Assembly (NCBI RefSeq): GCF_037969765.1
Contig: NZ_CP150207.1
Coordinates: forward strand, 4,885,001-4,949,000
Reading direction: 5' to 3'
Origin: Paenibacillus sp. FSL W8-0186
GTDB lineage: Bacteria > Bacillota > Bacilli > Paenibacillales > Paenibacillaceae
Length of the DNA stretch: 64,000 nt
Shown here: in pieces, positions 39,213 to 49,305 of the stretch
Layout of the letters: every line of letters begins with the position of its first letter
Position numbering within the stretch: the first letter of the stretch is position 1
Notes under the pieces: model-generated
Told to the model about the DNA's origin: nothing
What the model saw: the letters and a program-made list of their open reading frames with translations, nothing else
Databases searched by the model: none
Made by a program: the position numbers and the translations under genes

Positions 39213-39298
39213 TATCGGCCTCCCAAAGGTAGGCCGATAATCCAGGCAGGCAGCTTCCGCTGCGGTTATCATTATCACATGGCGGCAATCGCCACGTG
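39213..39298 (-). repeat. Three hairpins in the rpoB-rpoC spacer
   Basis: TATCGGCCT/AGGCCGATA (39213-39221, 39231-39239); GCAGC/GCTGC (39250-39254, 39259-39263); and a CACATGGCG/CGCCACGTG fold (about 39277-39299) reaching the rpoB stop. None has a U-run, so readthrough to rpoC is expected. Confidence 0.6.
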
Positions 39299-42200
39299 TT
39301 ATTCTACGCCGACTTCCGCGCCTTCCAGGTTCAGGCTCAGTTTATCTCCGGTCGCGTCGTCTTCGTCGTCGATTTCCTTCATCTCGATCTCTTCTTCGTT
39401 CTCAGTCAGGATCTTGACGTCCATACCCAAGCTTTGAAGCTCTTTAATCAAGACTTTGAACGACTCAGGCACGCCCGGCTCTGGCACATTCTCGCCTTTA
39501 ACGATCGATTCGTAGGTTTTCACCCGACCGACCACGTCATCGGACTTGACGGTAAGGATTTCCTGGAGCGTGTATGCTGCGCCATAGGCCTCGAGCGCCC
39601 ACACTTCCATCTCCCCGAACCGCTGTCCGCCGAACTGGGCTTTACCGCCGAGCGGCTGCTGTGTAACCAGCGAGTAAGGACCCGTGGAGCGAGCATGGAT
39701 TTTATCGTCAACCATGTGCGCCAGCTTAATCATGTGCATGACGCCAACGGTAACTTCACGTTCAAATCTTTCACCGGTTCTTCCGTCATACAGCACGGTT
39801 TTACCGTTGCGCTGCATACCGGCTTCTTCCATCGTATCGAACACATCATACTCGTTCGCACCGTCGAAGACCGGTGTGGCCACGTGAATTCCGAGTTGGA
39901 GCGCAGCCATCCCAAGGTGAATCTCCAGCACCTGTCCGATGTTCATCCGTGAAGGAACCCCCAGCGGGTTGAGCACGACTTGAACCGGTGTGCCATCTGG
40001 CATAAACGGCATATCTTCCTCAGGCAGAATACGGGCTACGACACCTTTGTTACCGTGGCGTCCGGCCATTTTATCCCCCTCGGAAATTTTACGCTTCTGA
40101 GCAATGTAGACGCGAACGAGCTGATTAACGCCCGGCGGCAACTCATCGCCATTCTCACGCGTAAACACCTTAACGTCAACAACGATTCCGTCCGTTCCGT
40201 GAGGAACACGCAGGGAGGTATCGCGAACTTCGCGTGCCTTCTCGCCAAAGATGGCATGCAGCAAGCGTTCTTCTGCTGTCAGCTCCGTAACACCCTTCGG
40301 CGTCACTTTACCAACGAGAATGTCGCCAGCGCTGATTTCCGCACCTACGCGGATAATACCGCGCTCATCCAGGTTGCGAAGCGCCTCTTCCCCTACGTTC
40401 GGAATATCGCGGGTAATTTCCTCAGGTCCCAGCTTCGTATCGCGGGCTTCGGACTCATATTCTTCAATGTGAATGGAAGTGTACACATCTTCCTTCACCA
40501 GCTTCTCGCTAAGCAGAATCGCATCCTCGTAGTTGTAGCCTTCCCAAGTCATGAAGGCAACGACAACGTTGCGGCCCAATGCCAATTCTCCCATTTCCGT
40601 GGACGGTCCGTCAGCCAGAATATCACCTTTCTTGACGACGTCTCCACGCTTAACGATCGGACGCTGGTTAATGCAAGTTCCTTGGTTCGAACGCATAAAT
40701 TTGTGTAATTTATATTTAACAAGGTCACCGCGTACTTCCTTGCCATCCACAACCTCGACGCGGCGCAGCCAAATTTCGTTCGCTGCGGAACGCTCGATAA
40801 TTCCATCGTATTTGGACACAATACATACACCGGAATCTTTGGCGGCTTTATGCTCCATACCTGTACCTACGAGAGGTGCTTTAGGAACCAGAAGCGGCAC
40901 AGCTTGCCGCTGCATGTTCGATCCCATCAGCGCACGGTTGGAGTCATCGTTCTCCAGGAACGGAATTAATGCGGTAGCTACGGATACAACCTGCTTCGGC
41001 GATACGTCCATATAGTCGACGCGATCACTCGGCATCGTCAGAATGTTATCCGATTGCTTGTTGTAACGGACAATGACGTTCTCATCCTGGAACGTATTAT
41101 CCTCATTGAGGATCGCGTTCGCTTGGGCGATAACGTAGTTGTCTTCCTCGTCAGCCGTCAAATAAGCGATTTGATCCGTGACTTTGCCAGTCTTCGGATC
41201 AACCCAACGATACGGCGCCTCGATAAAGCCGTACTCGTTAATCCGAGCGAATGTCGAGAGAGAGTTGATCAGACCGATGTTCGGTCCCTCCGGCGTCTCA
41301 ATCGGACACATCCGGCCATAGTGACTGTGGTGAACGTCCCGAACCTCAAAGCCCGCACGCTCACGAGTCAGACCGCCAGGCCCGAGCGCAGACAGACGGC
41401 GTTTATGCGTCAGCTCGGCAAGCGGGTTCGTCTGGTCCATGAACTGGGACAGCTGGGAGCTTCCGAAGAACTCCTTAATGGACGCGATAACCGGACGGAT
41501 ATTGATCAGCGCCTGTGGCGTAATCACGTTCGCATCCTGAATCGACATTCTCTCGCGCACAACGCGTTCCATCCGGGACAAACCGATGCGGAACTGGTTC
41601 TGCAGCAGCTCGCCAACAGAACGCAGGCGGCGGTTGCCGAGGTGGTCGATATCATCCGTGTCGCCGATACCGTGCAGCAAATTCAGGAAGTAACTGATCG
41701 ACGAAATGATGTCGGCCGGCGTAATGTGCTTGACCGATTTGTCGATATTGCGGTTCGCGATAACTTTAACGACCTTGCCATCCTCAATCGGCGAGAAAAT
41801 ATCGACCGTTTGCAGAGGCACGTCGACGGAATCGAGAACGCCGTTAGCTACATGGTAGTTCTTGAAGCCAACGCCCTCTTCCAGATAAGGAAGGATCTCG
41901 TCCAATAGACGGCGGTCAACGATTTGACCCGCTTCCGCGATAATTTCTCCGGTATTCGTATCAATCAAGCTCTCAGCGAGACGCTGATTGAACAGCCGGT
42001 TCTTGATATGAAGCTTCTTATTGATTTTGTAACGGCCAACATTGGCCAGGTCATAGCGTTTTGGATCAAAGAAACGGGCCACGAGCAAGCTCTTCGCATT
42101 ATCAAGCGTCGGCGGCTCGCCCGGACGGAGGCGTTCATAAATTTCAATCAGCGCCTTCTCCGTGGAGTCCGTGTTATCTTTGTCCAGCGTGTTGCGGATA

Positions 42201-42844
42201 TATTCATCATTGCCCAGCAAATCCAGAATCTCGGCATCCGTACCGAAGCCAAGCGCGCGAAGCAGCACGGTAACCGGAATTTTACGAGTACGGTCGATCC
42301 GGACATAGATAATGTCCTTCGCGTCCATCTCCAACTCCAGCCATGCGCCGCGGTTCGGAATCACTGTGGCAGTATACGTCTTTTTGCCATTCTTATCGAT
42401 TTTCGTACTGAAATAGACGCTAGGAGAGCGCACCAACTGGCTGACAATAACCCGTTCCGCACCGTTAATAATAAAGGTGCCGGTTTCCGTCATCAGCGGG
42501 AAATCTCCCATAAACACTTCCTGCTCTTTGACTTCGCCGGTTTCTTTGTTAATCAGCCGGACTTTAACCCTAAGCGGAGCCGCATACGTTACGTCGCGTT
42601 CCTTCGCATCGTCAACCGTATACTTCGGTTCGCCGAGGCTGTAATCGATAAATTCCAACACCAAATTCCCGGTAAAATCCTGAATTGGCGAAATGTCCTG
42701 GAACATCTCCCGGAGACCTTCCTCCAGGAACCAATCGTAGGATTTCTGTTGGATTTCGATCAGGTTCGGAACTTCGAGTACCTCGTTAATTCGTGCATAA
42801 CTTCGCCGAGTGCGTCGACCATATTGAACAAGATGTCCTGCCAA
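39299..42844 (-). CDS. rpoB: RNA polymerase beta subunit
   Basis: About 1181 residues. TTG 42844 ([19 protein letters not shown]) is chosen by homology and the upstream GAGGGGTGAG; an ATG at 42862 lies in front of that site and would add six residues. The rifampicin region [32 protein letters not shown] has the wild-type Asp, His and Ser at the main resistance positions. The flap and C-terminal [25 protein letters not shown] clamp segment are complete. It is encoded between the RsmC-like gene and rpoC. Confidence 0.98.
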   Translation of the reverse strand: MAGHLVQYGRRTRRSYARINEVLEVPNLIEIQQKSYDWFLEEGLREMFQDISPIQDFTGNLVLEFIDYSLGEPKYTVDDAKERDVTYAAPLRVKVRLINKETGEVKEQEVFMGDFPLMTETGTFIINGAERVIVSQLVRSPSVYFSTKIDKNGKKTYTATVIPNRGAWLELEMDAKDIIYVRIDRTRKIPVTVLLRALGFGTDAEILDLLGNDEYIRNTLDKDNTDSTEKALIEIYERLRPGEPPTLDNAKSLLVARFFDPKRYDLANVGRYKINKKLHIKNRLFNQRLAESLIDTNTGEIIAEAGQIVDRRLLDEILPYLEEGVGFKNYHVANGVLDSVDVPLQTVDIFSPIEDGKVVKVIANRNIDKSVKHITPADIISSISYFLNLLHGIGDTDDIDHLGNRRLRSVGELLQNQFRIGLSRMERVVRERMSIQDANVITPQALINIRPVIASIKEFFGSSQLSQFMDQTNPLAELTHKRRLSALGPGGLTRERAGFEVRDVHHSHYGRMCPIETPEGPNIGLINSLSTFARINEYGFIEAPYRWVDPKTGKVTDQIAYLTADEEDNYVIAQANAILNEDNTFQDENVIVRYNKQSDNILTMPSDRVDYMDVSPKQVVSVATALIPFLENDDSNRALMGSNMQRQAVPLLVPKAPLVGTGMEHKAAKDSGVCIVSKYDGIIERSAANEIWLRRVEVVDGKEVRGDLVKYKLHKFMRSNQGTCINQRPIVKRGDVVKKGDILADGPSTEMGELALGRNVVVAFMTWEGYNYEDAILLSEKLVKEDVYTSIHIEEYESEARDTKLGPEEITRDIPNVGEEALRNLDERGIIRVGAEISAGDILVGKVTPKGVTELTAEERLLHAIFGEKAREVRDTSLRVPHGTDGIVVDVKVFTRENGDELPPGVNQLVRVYIAQKRKISEGDKMAGRHGNKGVVARILPEEDMPFMPDGTPVQVVLNPLGVPSRMNIGQVLEIHLGMAALQLGIHVATPVFDGANEYDVFDTMEEAGMQRNGKTVLYDGRTGERFEREVTVGVMHMIKLAHMVDDKIHARSTGPYSLVTQQPLGGKAQFGGQRFGEMEVWALEAYGAAYTLQEILTVKSDDVVGRVKTYESIVKGENVPEPGVPESFKVLIKELQSLGMDVKILTENEEEIEMKEIDDEDDATGDKLSLNLEGAEVGVE

Positions 42845-43213
42845 CTTATACTCACCCCTCATGTCTACTCACTTTAAAAAAATACATTGCGAACCCGTGT
42901 TTGCACCTATATAATAGGTTCAAGGCGGGTTGCAGCTGCTGCACAAATAAAGAAAAGCCCTTATCGAATGCTTTCGAAAAAAGAGCACCATTATCCGTGT
43001 CGTTTCTGCCTAACTATCCCCCGTATTCAGTAGATTTGCCCAAAATGTACACATTATACGTTAAACAAGATGATTTTATTCATTGTTTCGTAAAAACCCT
43101 TGACATTTCAGCAAACTAAAGTCACAAGGGGCATCCTAATACTGACATTTTATAATAATATCACAACCAGGTTCTCAGGTCAACCTTTTTCTGCTCTGTT
43201 TTCAGAGCCGTTT
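42845..43213. other. Leader/promoter region of rpoB
   Basis: 369 bases without a gene. On the minus strand a TATAAT (43058-43053) is the best -10 but has a poor -35. A short TCGAA/TTCGA hairpin (near 42963-42977) and a GCAGC palindrome (near 42930-42942) lie in the presumed leader. A GCTCTG/CAGAGC hairpin at about 43188-43204 lies just after the methyltransferase stop; its T-run is on the plus strand, so it is not a normal terminator for that gene. Confidence 0.45.
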
Positions 43214-43810
43214 TTATTTTACCGCTCGATAAACTCTGTACCCCTTGTCCTTCGTCACTTCCTCAACCTGTGCGAATAACGACTCCAGCTTCTGTTTTGC
43301 CGACGGCGCCCCTTGCTTCTTTTGTATCACGATCCATAATGCTCCGCCCTCTCGCAGCCGTTCATAGGCTCCCTCAAAAATGGCATGAACGACTTCCTTG
43401 CCAGCGCGAATAGGCGGGTTCGTCAATATCACATCAAATTGTTGCTCACCTAACGCCGCGAATAGATCACTTTCCACGATCGTTACGTTGGCAATTTTAT
43501 TGTTCGCCGCATTTTCTTTGGCAAGCTCGACCGCTCTCTGGTTGACATCAATCATAGTGACATGGCCGCGGCCCGCAAGTCTAGCTGCCGTAAGCCCGAT
43601 CGGGCCATAACCGCACCCGACATCAAGCACCTGCGCAGCTTCCGGAATATCCATCGCTTCGATGAGCACTCTGCTCCCGTAATCTACTCCGCCTTTTGCA
43701 AAAACCCCCGCATCGCTAATGAAGCGAAATTTCTGTCCGCGCAATTGAGCGTCCCATATTTTCCGGTCATGCGCCGTAGAAGGTTGATTCGTATAATAGT
43801 GATCTGCCAT
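43214..43810 (-). CDS. RsmC-like class I SAM-dependent methyltransferase
   Basis: 198 residues; ATG 43810 (MADHYYTNQPS) lies eight bases after GGAGG, and the earlier GTG is inside that site. SAM motif I is VLDVGCGYGPIG, and the substrate motif TNPPIRAGK is the NPP[FI] signature of N2-guanine rRNA methyltransferases (RsmC/RlmG family). The B. subtilis gene at this place is ybxB (rsmC-like). Methylation of 16S rRNA guanine is likely but the exact site is not known from sequence. It is encoded between rplL and rpoB. Confidence 0.9.
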   Translation of the reverse strand: MADHYYTNQPSTAHDRKIWDAQLRGQKFRFISDAGVFAKGGVDYGSRVLIEAMDIPEAAQVLDVGCGYGPIGLTAARLAGRGHVTMIDVNQRAVELAKENAANNKIANVTIVESDLFAALGEQQFDVILTNPPIRAGKEVVHAIFEGAYERLREGGALWIVIQKKQGAPSAKQKLESLFAQVEEVTKDKGYRVYRAVK

Positions 43811-43949
43811 CTGGCATACCTCCACCCGATATGTCTTACAGCGAAATCTGATATCATTGAATACATCTTGTCATTCCATTTTAACCAAGAATCAGCTGTT
43901 TATTGCCATTTTCCAACAAACAGGATTCACGATACTGCTCATTGCACTT

Positions 43950-43986
43950 GCAAACAAACCCCCTTGAACTCGGTTCAAGGGGGTTG
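43950..43986 (-). terminator. Terminator after rplL
   Basis: On the minus strand AACCCCCTTGAAC (43985-43973) pairs with GTTCAAGGGGGTT (43969-43957), a perfect 13-bp stem with a three-base loop, followed by TGTTTG. Some readthrough may feed the methyltransferase and rpoB. Confidence 0.85.
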
Positions 43987-44005
43987 TCATCAAAGAGGCG
44001 TAGAA

Positions 44006-44371
44006 TTATTTTACTTCTACAGTTGCGCCTGCTTCTTCCAATTTTGCTTTTACAGCTTCTGCTTCTTCTTTGCCCACTTTTTCTTTCAGTGGTTTTGGAG
44101 CGTTGTCAACGAGTTCTTTCGCTTCTTTCAGGCCAAGACCTGTGATTTCGCGAACAACTTTGATAACGTTGATTTTGGATGCACCAGCGTTAGCCAGGAT
44201 TACATCGAACTCGGATTGCTCAGCAGCTTCAGCAGCACCGCCGCCACCGCCAGCTACAACAACAGGAGCTGCTGCAGTAACGCCGAATTCTTCTTCGATT
44301 GCTTTAACCAGATCGTTCAGTTCAAGAACGGACATGCCTTTAATTGCTTCTAAAATTGTTTCTTTGCTCAT
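44006..44371 (-). CDS. rplL: 50S ribosomal protein bL12 (L7/L12)
   Basis: 121 residues with an N-terminal dimerisation domain, an Ala/Gly-rich hinge (about residues 35-52) and the C-terminal factor-binding domain ([24 protein letters not shown]). L12 recruits translational GTPases to the stalk. GGAGG lies before the ATG. It is encoded after rplJ, followed by a strong terminator. Confidence 0.99.
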   Translation of the reverse strand: MSKETILEAIKGMSVLELNDLVKAIEEEFGVTAAAPVVVAGGGGGAAEAAEQSEFDVILANAGASKINVIKVVREITGLGLKEAKELVDNAPKPLKEKVGKEEAEAVKAKLEEAGATVEVK

Positions 44372-44440
44372 GGTAGAACCTCCATTTTATAGTTGATAAG
44401 AGTTAAATTCATTTATTAACTGACTGCATGAAAAGCAAGC

Positions 44441-44950
44441 TTACGCGCTTGCGCTGCCTTCTTCTTTCTCTGCAACGGCTTTGACTGCCAGCGCGAAGTT
44501 GCGAACTGGAGCTTGAAGCACGCTGAGGAGCATCGAAAGGAGACCTTCGCGGGAAGGAAGATCCGCGAGCGCTTTGATTTGGTCGACGCCGACTACACGG
44601 CCTTCAACCACGCCACCTTTTACTTTAAGCGCATCGTTCTTCTTTGCGAACTCGCTGATGATTTTAGCCGGAGCTACCGCATCGTCAGCACTGAACGCGA
44701 TTGCTGTAGGACCAGTCAATACTTCGTCCAGTTCAGTAAGTTCCGCAGCCGCAGTTGCGCGGCGAACGAGCGTGTTTTTCAATACTTGGAATTCTACGCC
44801 AGCTTCACGAAGCTGTTTACGCAGTTCCGTTACTTGAGTAACGTTCAGTCCACGGTAGTCAGCAACAACAGTTGTTGCGCTCTCGCGAAGCTTAGCTGTT
44901 ACCACGTCAACGGCTTCCTGCTTTGCTTGAATCACTTTTGCGTTTGCCAA
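44441..44950 (-). CDS. rplJ: 50S ribosomal protein uL10
   Basis: 169 residues from TTG 44950 ([17 protein letters not shown]), eight bases after GGAGG. An upstream frame would add 20 residues running through the leader and is rejected. L10 is the base of the L7/L12 stalk and binds L12 dimers with its C-terminal helix. With L12 it can bind its own mRNA leader; a leader with an attenuator is present upstream. Confidence 0.98.
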   Translation of the reverse strand: MANAKVIQAKQEAVDVVTAKLRESATTVVADYRGLNVTQVTELRKQLREAGVEFQVLKNTLVRRATAAAELTELDEVLTGPTAIAFSADDAVAPAKIISEFAKKNDALKVKGGVVEGRVVGVDQIKALADLPSREGLLSMLLSVLQAPVRNFALAVKAVAEKEEGSASA

Positions 44951-45256
44951 ACTGTACACCTCCTGATAGATATGCTGGGCACAAGCCGAGGTGCAAACCT
45001 CGCTTGACATCCCTTTCCGTAGCGGTTCAAAACCTCGCTCTAGAAAGACTTTTAAAGAACCTGACGGCCCGCAAGCCGATCCCAGTCCATTAAAAAAGCC
45101 TCCGTAGAATCACGAAGGCCTGATGAATCATCATTCCGCAGTTAACCTGCAGCATGCTGACGTTCTATCACAACACCTCGGTAGGAAATTAAGCCTTGCA
45201 AGGGCACCTACTGTCTACGGTAAGCATATTCGAATTTAGTTACTTTTCAAAACAAC
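44951..45256 (-). promoter_or_regulatory. L10 leader with attenuator in front of rplJ-rplL
   Basis: A leader of about 300 bases between the promoter (45263-45291) and the rplJ start. On the minus strand GCCTTCGT (45119-45112) pairs with ACGGAGGC (45105-45098), followed by TTTTTT: an attenuator terminator. In B. subtilis the L10-L12 complex binds such a leader and favours termination. The position, size and terminator fit that family (L10 leader). I did not check the K-turn consensus. Confidence 0.75.
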
Positions 45257-45262
45257 TCGTTC

Positions 45263-45291
45263 AGTATACCAAGGGAAAGAACATATGTCAA
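45263..45291 (-). promoter_or_regulatory. Strong sigma-A promoter of rplJ-rplL
   Basis: On the minus strand TTGACA (45291-45286), a 17-bp spacer and TATACT (45268-45263). It starts the L10 leader transcript. Confidence 0.85.
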
Positions 45292-45318
45292 ACCCTTCCC
45301 CACGAACCGCGGGAGGTA

Positions 45319-46011
45319 TTATCTGAATGCAGCTGCGTTAACGCGAGCACTTGGTCCCATCGTGGAAGAAACCGCGATGTTCTTCAAGTAAACACCTTTG
45401 GCAGCAGCAGGTTTAGCACGGTTCAATGCATCGATGAGAGCTTTCAGGTTCTCGTCAAGCTGTTCGGCACTGAAAGATACCTTGCCGATCGGCGCATGAA
45501 TTTGGCCTGCTTTGTCCAAACGGTATTCGATTTTACCCGCTTTGATTTCTTGAACCGCTTTAGCTACGTCAAACGTAACCGTGCCAGCTTTAGGGTTAGG
45601 CATAAGGCCTTTACCACCGAGCAAGCGTCCAAGTTTACCAACTTCACTCATCATGTCTGGTGTCGCTACGCAGACGTCGAAGTCGAACCAGCCTTGTTGA
45701 ATTTTGTTGATCATGTCTTGATCGCCAACAAAGTCCGCTCCAGCCGCTTCCGCTTCCTTCGCTTTCTCACCTTTGGCGAATACCAATACGCGCTGCGTCT
45801 TACCCGTGCCGTGAGGCAGGACAACGATACCGCGAACGGCTTGGTCTTGTTTACGTGGGTCTACGCCCAAACGAACCGCTACTTCAACGGTTTCGTCGAA
45901 TTTAGCACTTGCTGCCTTCTTCACCAACTCAACGGCTTCGGAAGGCTCATAAGTTGCTTCGCTGTCGATCAGCTTGGCAGCTTCAAGGTATTTCTTACCG
46001 TGTTTAGCCAT
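45319..46011 (-). CDS. rplA: 50S ribosomal protein uL1
   Basis: 230 residues, starting [19 protein letters not shown] and with [15 protein letters not shown] and [14 protein letters not shown], the L1 signature. L1 forms the mobile E-site stalk and in E. coli represses rplK-rplA translation. AAGGAGG lies nine bases before the ATG. A hairpin lies between rplK and this gene. Confidence 0.99.
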   Translation of the reverse strand: MAKHGKKYLEAAKLIDSEATYEPSEAVELVKKAASAKFDETVEVAVRLGVDPRKQDQAVRGIVVLPHGTGKTQRVLVFAKGEKAKEAEAAGADFVGDQDMINKIQQGWFDFDVCVATPDMMSEVGKLGRLLGGKGLMPNPKAGTVTFDVAKAVQEIKAGKIEYRLDKAGQIHAPIGKVSFSAEQLDENLKALIDALNRAKPAAAKGVYLKNIAVSSTMGPSARVNAAAFR

Positions 46012-46059
46012 GAAAATATTCCTCCTTGTGTGGTGTTAGCGGAAATTCCTCCCACTGAT

Positions 46060-46104
46060 CTCTAAATTACATAGTTACCCTAAAGGCTAACATGCAATTT
46101 AGAG
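46060..46104 (-). repeat. Hairpin between rplK and rplA
   Basis: CTCTAAATT (46060-46068) and AATTTAGAG (46096-46104) form a 9-bp stem, with an inner GTTA/TAAC stem. It lies in the 141-base gap. It could be an L1-binding or processing structure; no U-run is present. Confidence 0.6.
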
Positions 46105-46152
46105 GCAACTTCTGTTGCAATGGCAACATCCGTTGTTCGGCCGCTCCAAGAA

Positions 46153-46578
46153 TTAGTCTTGGATCGCGATACCCATACTGCGAGCAGTACCTTCGACCAT
46201 ACGCATAGCCGCTTCAACGGTAGCTGCGTTCAGGTCTTGCATTTTTTGCTCCGCAATTTGACGAACAGCGTCGCGTTTAACGGTAGCTACTTTCTTCTTA
46301 TTCGGTTCACCGGATCCCTTCTCAACTTTCGCAGCAACGCGAAGCAGAACGGCAGCTGGTGGAGTCTTGGTGATGAAAGTGAAAGAACGGTCTTCAAACA
46401 CCGAGATTTCAACCGGAATAATCAAACCTGCTTGATCGGCAGTACGTGCGTTAAACTCTTTACAGAATGCCATGATGTTGACACCTGCTTGACCCAGCGC
46501 CGGACCTACCGGAGGTGCAGGATTCGCTTTACCTGCAGGAATTTGCAGTTTTACCATTTTGATAACCTTTTTTGCCAT
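46153..46578 (-). CDS. rplK: 50S ribosomal protein uL11
   Basis: 141 residues from ATG 46578 ([19 protein letters not shown]), eight bases after GGAGG; the start nine bases earlier lies in the ribosome site spacer. The Pro-rich [16 protein letters not shown] segment is the thiostrepton-binding region and looks wild type. L11 also mediates RelA activation. It follows nusG after 67 bases. Confidence 0.98.
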   Translation of the reverse strand: MAKKVIKMVKLQIPAGKANPAPPVGPALGQAGVNIMAFCKEFNARTADQAGLIIPVEISVFEDRSFTFITKTPPAAVLLRVAAKVEKGSGEPNKKKVATVKRDAVRQIAEQKMQDLNAATVEAAMRMVEGTARSMGIAIQD

Positions 46579-46645
46579 GTAAGACACCTCCTTGCCCTAA
46601 TAGTGGTCGACGGGAATTTCTCCCCTCCCACGTAACCTAAGAAAC

Positions 46646-47179
46646 CTATATTTTTTCCACTTGAGTGTAATCTAGTTCAAGCGGGGTTTCTCGTCCAAAC
46701 ATGTTGACGTGAACCTTGAGCTTGCTCTTGTCGACGAGAATTTCTTCGATCGATCCGACAAAATTAGCAAACGGGCCAACCTTGATACGTACGGATTCTT
46801 TGACTTCGAAATCGATGACCGGCTTCGGTTCTTCCATGCCCATATGACGCAAAATCTGATCTACTTCTTCAGGAAGCAGAGGAGTCGGCTTGGAACCGGA
46901 GCCTGTCGAGCCAACGAATCCCGTAACCCCTGGTGTGTTGCGGACAACGTACCAAGAATCATCGGTCTGGATCATTTCCACCAAAACATAACCGGGGTAA
47001 ACTTTACGCATGACGGTCTTCTTCTTCCCGTCTTTGTTTACCACTTCTTCCTCCATCGGAACAAGAACGCGGAATATCTTGTCTTCCATGCCCATCGACT
47101 CAACGCGTTTCTCCAAATTGGCTTTGACCTTGTTCTCATACCCGGAATAGGTATGTACTACATACCATCTTTTCTCCAT
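46646..47179 (-). CDS. nusG: Transcription termination/antitermination factor NusG
   Basis: 177 residues. The NGN domain (about 1-120) starts MEKRWYVVHTYSGYENKVK and includes VYPGYVLVEM; the C-terminal KOW domain (about 125-177) has RIKVGPFANFVGSIEEI. NusG binds RNA polymerase and promotes pausing in Bacillus. It is encoded 23 bases after secE and upstream of rplK, as usual. Confidence 0.98.
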   Translation of the reverse strand: MEKRWYVVHTYSGYENKVKANLEKRVESMGMEDKIFRVLVPMEEEVVNKDGKKKTVMRKVYPGYVLVEMIQTDDSWYVVRNTPGVTGFVGSTGSGSKPTPLLPEEVDQILRHMGMEEPKPVIDFEVKESVRIKVGPFANFVGSIEEILVDKSKLKVHVNMFGRETPLELDYTQVEKI

Positions 47180-47202
47180 ATCAAGCCACCTAAGGACCCT
47201 TC

Positions 47203-47394
47203 TTAAATTATCGCTTCGATCACAGCGGAGATGCCGATATCAAGTACCCAAAAATAAATCGCGACTACTACAATTGTACCGAGCACAATCATCGTATAAT
47301 TGGTCAGCTCTTTACGATTAGGCCAGCGAACCTTTTTAAGCTCAGCCCAGCTTTCAGAGAAAAAAGAGAACAACGATTTGAAACTTCGTTTCAT
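47203..47394 (-). CDS. secE: Preprotein translocase subunit SecE
   Basis: 63 residues with the conserved amphipathic segment SWAELKKVRWPNRKEL followed by one transmembrane helix (about 35-58). SecE clamps SecY. GGAGG is eleven bases upstream. It lies 21 bases after rpmG and 23 before nusG. Confidence 0.97.
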   Translation of the reverse strand: MKRSFKSLFSFFSESWAELKKVRWPNRKELTNYTMIVLGTIVVVAIYFWVLDIGISAVIEAII

Positions 47395-47415
47395 ACGCGA
47401 CTACACCTCCACAGA

Positions 47416-47565
47416 CTATCTGGTTTCGCGATGAGGAACTTGCTCGTTACAAAACTTGCAAAATTTCTTCATCTCCATGCGGTCGGGGTGGTTACGCTTG
47501 TTCTTCGTTGTTGTGTAGTTTCTTTGTTTGCAATTCGTACAAGCCAACGTAATAATTACCCGCAT
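47416..47565 (-). CDS. rpmG: 50S ribosomal protein bL33, zinc-binding form
   Basis: 49 residues, starting [21 protein letters not shown] at ATG 47565, after GGGAGGTGC. Cys9/Cys12 and Cys36/Cys39 form the zinc ribbon (C+ form, like B. subtilis RpmGB). A longer upstream reading is not supported. It is the first gene of the rpmG-secE-nusG transcript. Confidence 0.97.
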   Translation of the reverse strand: MRVIITLACTNCKQRNYTTTKNKRNHPDRMEMKKFCKFCNEQVPHRETR

Positions 47566-47658
47566 GATGTGCACCTCCCGAAGACCTTCATCAAATTTGA
47601 GAAGTCTCTTAATTGAGCCCAAACATCCAAAAAACGCAAATTTAGGCCTACCTAAAAC

Positions 47659-47687
47659 ACTTTATCATAAGGCCATATCCATGTCAA
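47659..47687 (-). promoter_or_regulatory. Sigma-A promoter of rpmG-secE-nusG
   Basis: On the minus strand TTGACA (47687-47682), a 17-bp spacer and TAAAGT (47664-47659), about 90 bases upstream of the rpmG start. Confidence 0.65.
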
Positions 47688-47880
47688 CGAGGCTTCGAGC
47701 TTCTCTTTATTCGATTACAAACAGTATAACACATCATTTTACAAGATAAACCCTTGTCTGAACTTATCCTACTAAATGCTCTGCCTATCGTTCGAATCCT
47801 GACGGCTTCCAAATTGTAATAAATTACATAATATTATAGAATTAATAATTAACCTAATAAAGATTTCATCAACTCTAAAG

Positions 47881-47911
47881 GCTAAAGAAAAACGACTATA
47901 GTCATAGTCGT
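47881..47911 (-). terminator. Terminator of sigH
   Basis: On the minus strand ACGACTAT (47911-47904), a four-base loop and ATAGTCGT (47899-47892), followed by TTTTCTTT. Confidence 0.75.
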
Positions 47912-47962
47912 CTTTGCGCTGGCTATTCTGTTCAAGCGGGCCATGCAACCGGCACAGCCGCC

Positions 47963-48616
47963 TTACACCGCTCCATCACGAACCTCTAAATATCGTTCCA
48001 ATTTGCGTTTGACCCGCTGCAGAGCATTGTCGATCGACTTGACATGCCGATCTAAATCCACTGCAATTTCTTGGTACGAGCGTCCATCCAGATACAGCAT
48101 CAACACTTTGCGTTCCAAGTCACTAAGAATTTCCGACATTTTATCTTCCAAACCAACGAACTCTTCCTGGTTAATGATCAATTCTTCCGGATCACATACC
48201 TGGGAACCACAAATGACATCCAACAATGTCCGATCCGAATCTTCATCATAGATCGGCTTGTCCAAAGATACATACGAATTTAGCGGAATATGCTTCTGCC
48301 GCGTTGCCGTCTTGATCGCTGTAATGATTTGCCGCGTTATGCATAACTCGGCGAACGCCTTGAACGAGGCAAGCTTATCACCACGAAAGTCCCGGATCGC
48401 CTTATATAGGCCGATCATCCCTTCCTGGATAATATCCTCCCGGTCTGCGCCAATCAGAAAATAGGATCTGGCCTTTGCACGCACGAAGCTCCGGTACTTG
48501 TTGATCAAGTACTCCAGCGCTTCACTGTCGCCTTCGCGGACCGCTTCGACAATGTCTTCGTCACTTTGGATCTCATAGTCAAACCTAACCCACGTCGTCT
48601 CGAGATTGACACTCAC
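47963..48616 (-). CDS. sigH: RNA polymerase sigma factor SigH
   Basis: 217 residues from GTG 48616 (MSVNLETTWVRFDYE), eight bases after GGAGG; a TTG farther upstream is not supported. Sigma region 2 includes SEALEYLINKYRSFVRAKARSYFLIGADREDIIQEGMIGLYKAIRDF; region 4 has LDGRSYQEIAVDLDRHVKSIDNALQRVKRKL. SigH drives early sporulation and competence genes and supports kinA/spo0A expression in Bacillus. It lies downstream of rae1 and has its own sigma-A-type promoter. Confidence 0.97.
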   Translation of the reverse strand: MSVNLETTWVRFDYEIQSDEDIVEAVREGDSEALEYLINKYRSFVRAKARSYFLIGADREDIIQEGMIGLYKAIRDFRGDKLASFKAFAELCITRQIITAIKTATRQKHIPLNSYVSLDKPIYDEDSDRTLLDVICGSQVCDPEELIINQEEFVGLEDKMSEILSDLERKVLMLYLDGRSYQEIAVDLDRHVKSIDNALQRVKRKLERYLEVRDGAV

Positions 48617-48675
48617 CACAAATCCCTCCGGCTGCAACGCACGGTGCCCCGTCACTTCAGTCAAGTAATACGATC

Positions 48676-48705
48676 AGTATATATGATGGCATATATTAGC
48701 GTCAA
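48676..48705 (-). promoter_or_regulatory. Sigma-A promoter of sigH
   Basis: On the minus strand TTGACG (48705-48700), an 18-bp spacer and TATACT (48681-48676), about 60 bases before the GTG start. Confidence 0.65.
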
Positions 48706-48778
48706 CTATAAAAGTACCAAAAGATGTAAGGTCGAACTTTGTCAAGAGTATTTGGAAGGATAACGAATGAATGCCCCT

Positions 48779-49300
48779 TCATTCCCTGCGCCAACGTTCA
48801 AACATCATCCGTACTTCTGGGCTAAGCTTGGCATCAATACTATTTCGACTCGATTTGGAGCTGCGTTCGGCAATTTTCGATTGAATCTCTCTCTCACTCT
48901 CTTCGACTTGGTTCAGCAATTCCCGCGCTGAGACCCGAAGTGCTCCTTGTCCAAATATAACATGCTGCTCTACAGTATCGCTTGTGGCGACGTAGATTTG
49001 CCTGCGCCGATGCGACAGCTCGCGGACCAGGCGCTCTATGCACTCATCTGCCGTTTCTTTCTCTTTCGTAAAATGAACCTCTACCTTGCTCTGATTAAAA
49101 GACTTTCCCAGACCGGGTACGCGATAGGCATCAAATACCACGATCACTTTCCTTCCGGAGAAGGCTTGATGATTGGCCAGCCTCTCTAACAGACGGTCGC
49201 GGGCCTCTTGCATTCCCACCTTGGACAGTGCGGCAAGCTCGGGCCATCCGCCAATCATGTTGTAGCCATCTACCAGAAGGATGTCGCGCATTTCGCGCAT
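48779..49300 (-). CDS. rae1: NYN/PIN-type ribosome-associated mRNA endonuclease Rae1 (YacP)
   Basis: 173 residues. The NYN domain starts ILLVDGYNMIGGWPEL, with conserved acidic residues in the first strand and a later ATSDTVEQHVIF segment that holds the metal site. In B. subtilis Rae1 cleaves mRNAs inside the ribosomal A site. The C-terminal part is charged and helical. Two possible ATGs (49300, 49291) have weak ribosome sites; the gene starts five bases after rlmB stops, so coupling is likely. Confidence 0.93.
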   Translation of the reverse strand: MREMRDILLVDGYNMIGGWPELAALSKVGMQEARDRLLERLANHQAFSGRKVIVVFDAYRVPGLGKSFNQSKVEVHFTKEKETADECIERLVRELSHRRRQIYVATSDTVEQHVIFGQGALRVSARELLNQVEESEREIQSKIAERSSKSSRNSIDAKLSPEVRMMFERWRRE

Positions 49301-49305
49301 GCCGC

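Larger units (their letters stand above)
47566..47962. other. Intergenic region between sigH and rpmG
   Basis: 397 bases without a gene. It holds the sigH terminator near 47900 and a good sigma-A promoter for rpmG-secE-nusG (47659-47687). A second -10-like TATACT lies near 47722-47727. The AT-rich middle (47760-47880) shows nothing else that I recognise. Confidence 0.6.

Noticed and set aside
43188..43204. GCTCTG/CAGAGC hairpin after the RsmC-like gene
   Set aside because: Its T-run is on the plus strand, where no gene is transcribed; it is not counted as a terminator of the minus-strand gene.
47785..47815. GTTCGAATCC resembling a tRNA T-loop
   Set aside because: The flanking bases do not form a T-stem, and no acceptor or anticodon arm could be found on either strand.
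48765..48784. GAATGA/TCATTC hairpin at the end of rae1
   Set aside because: Short stem without a U-run; too weak to call a terminator.
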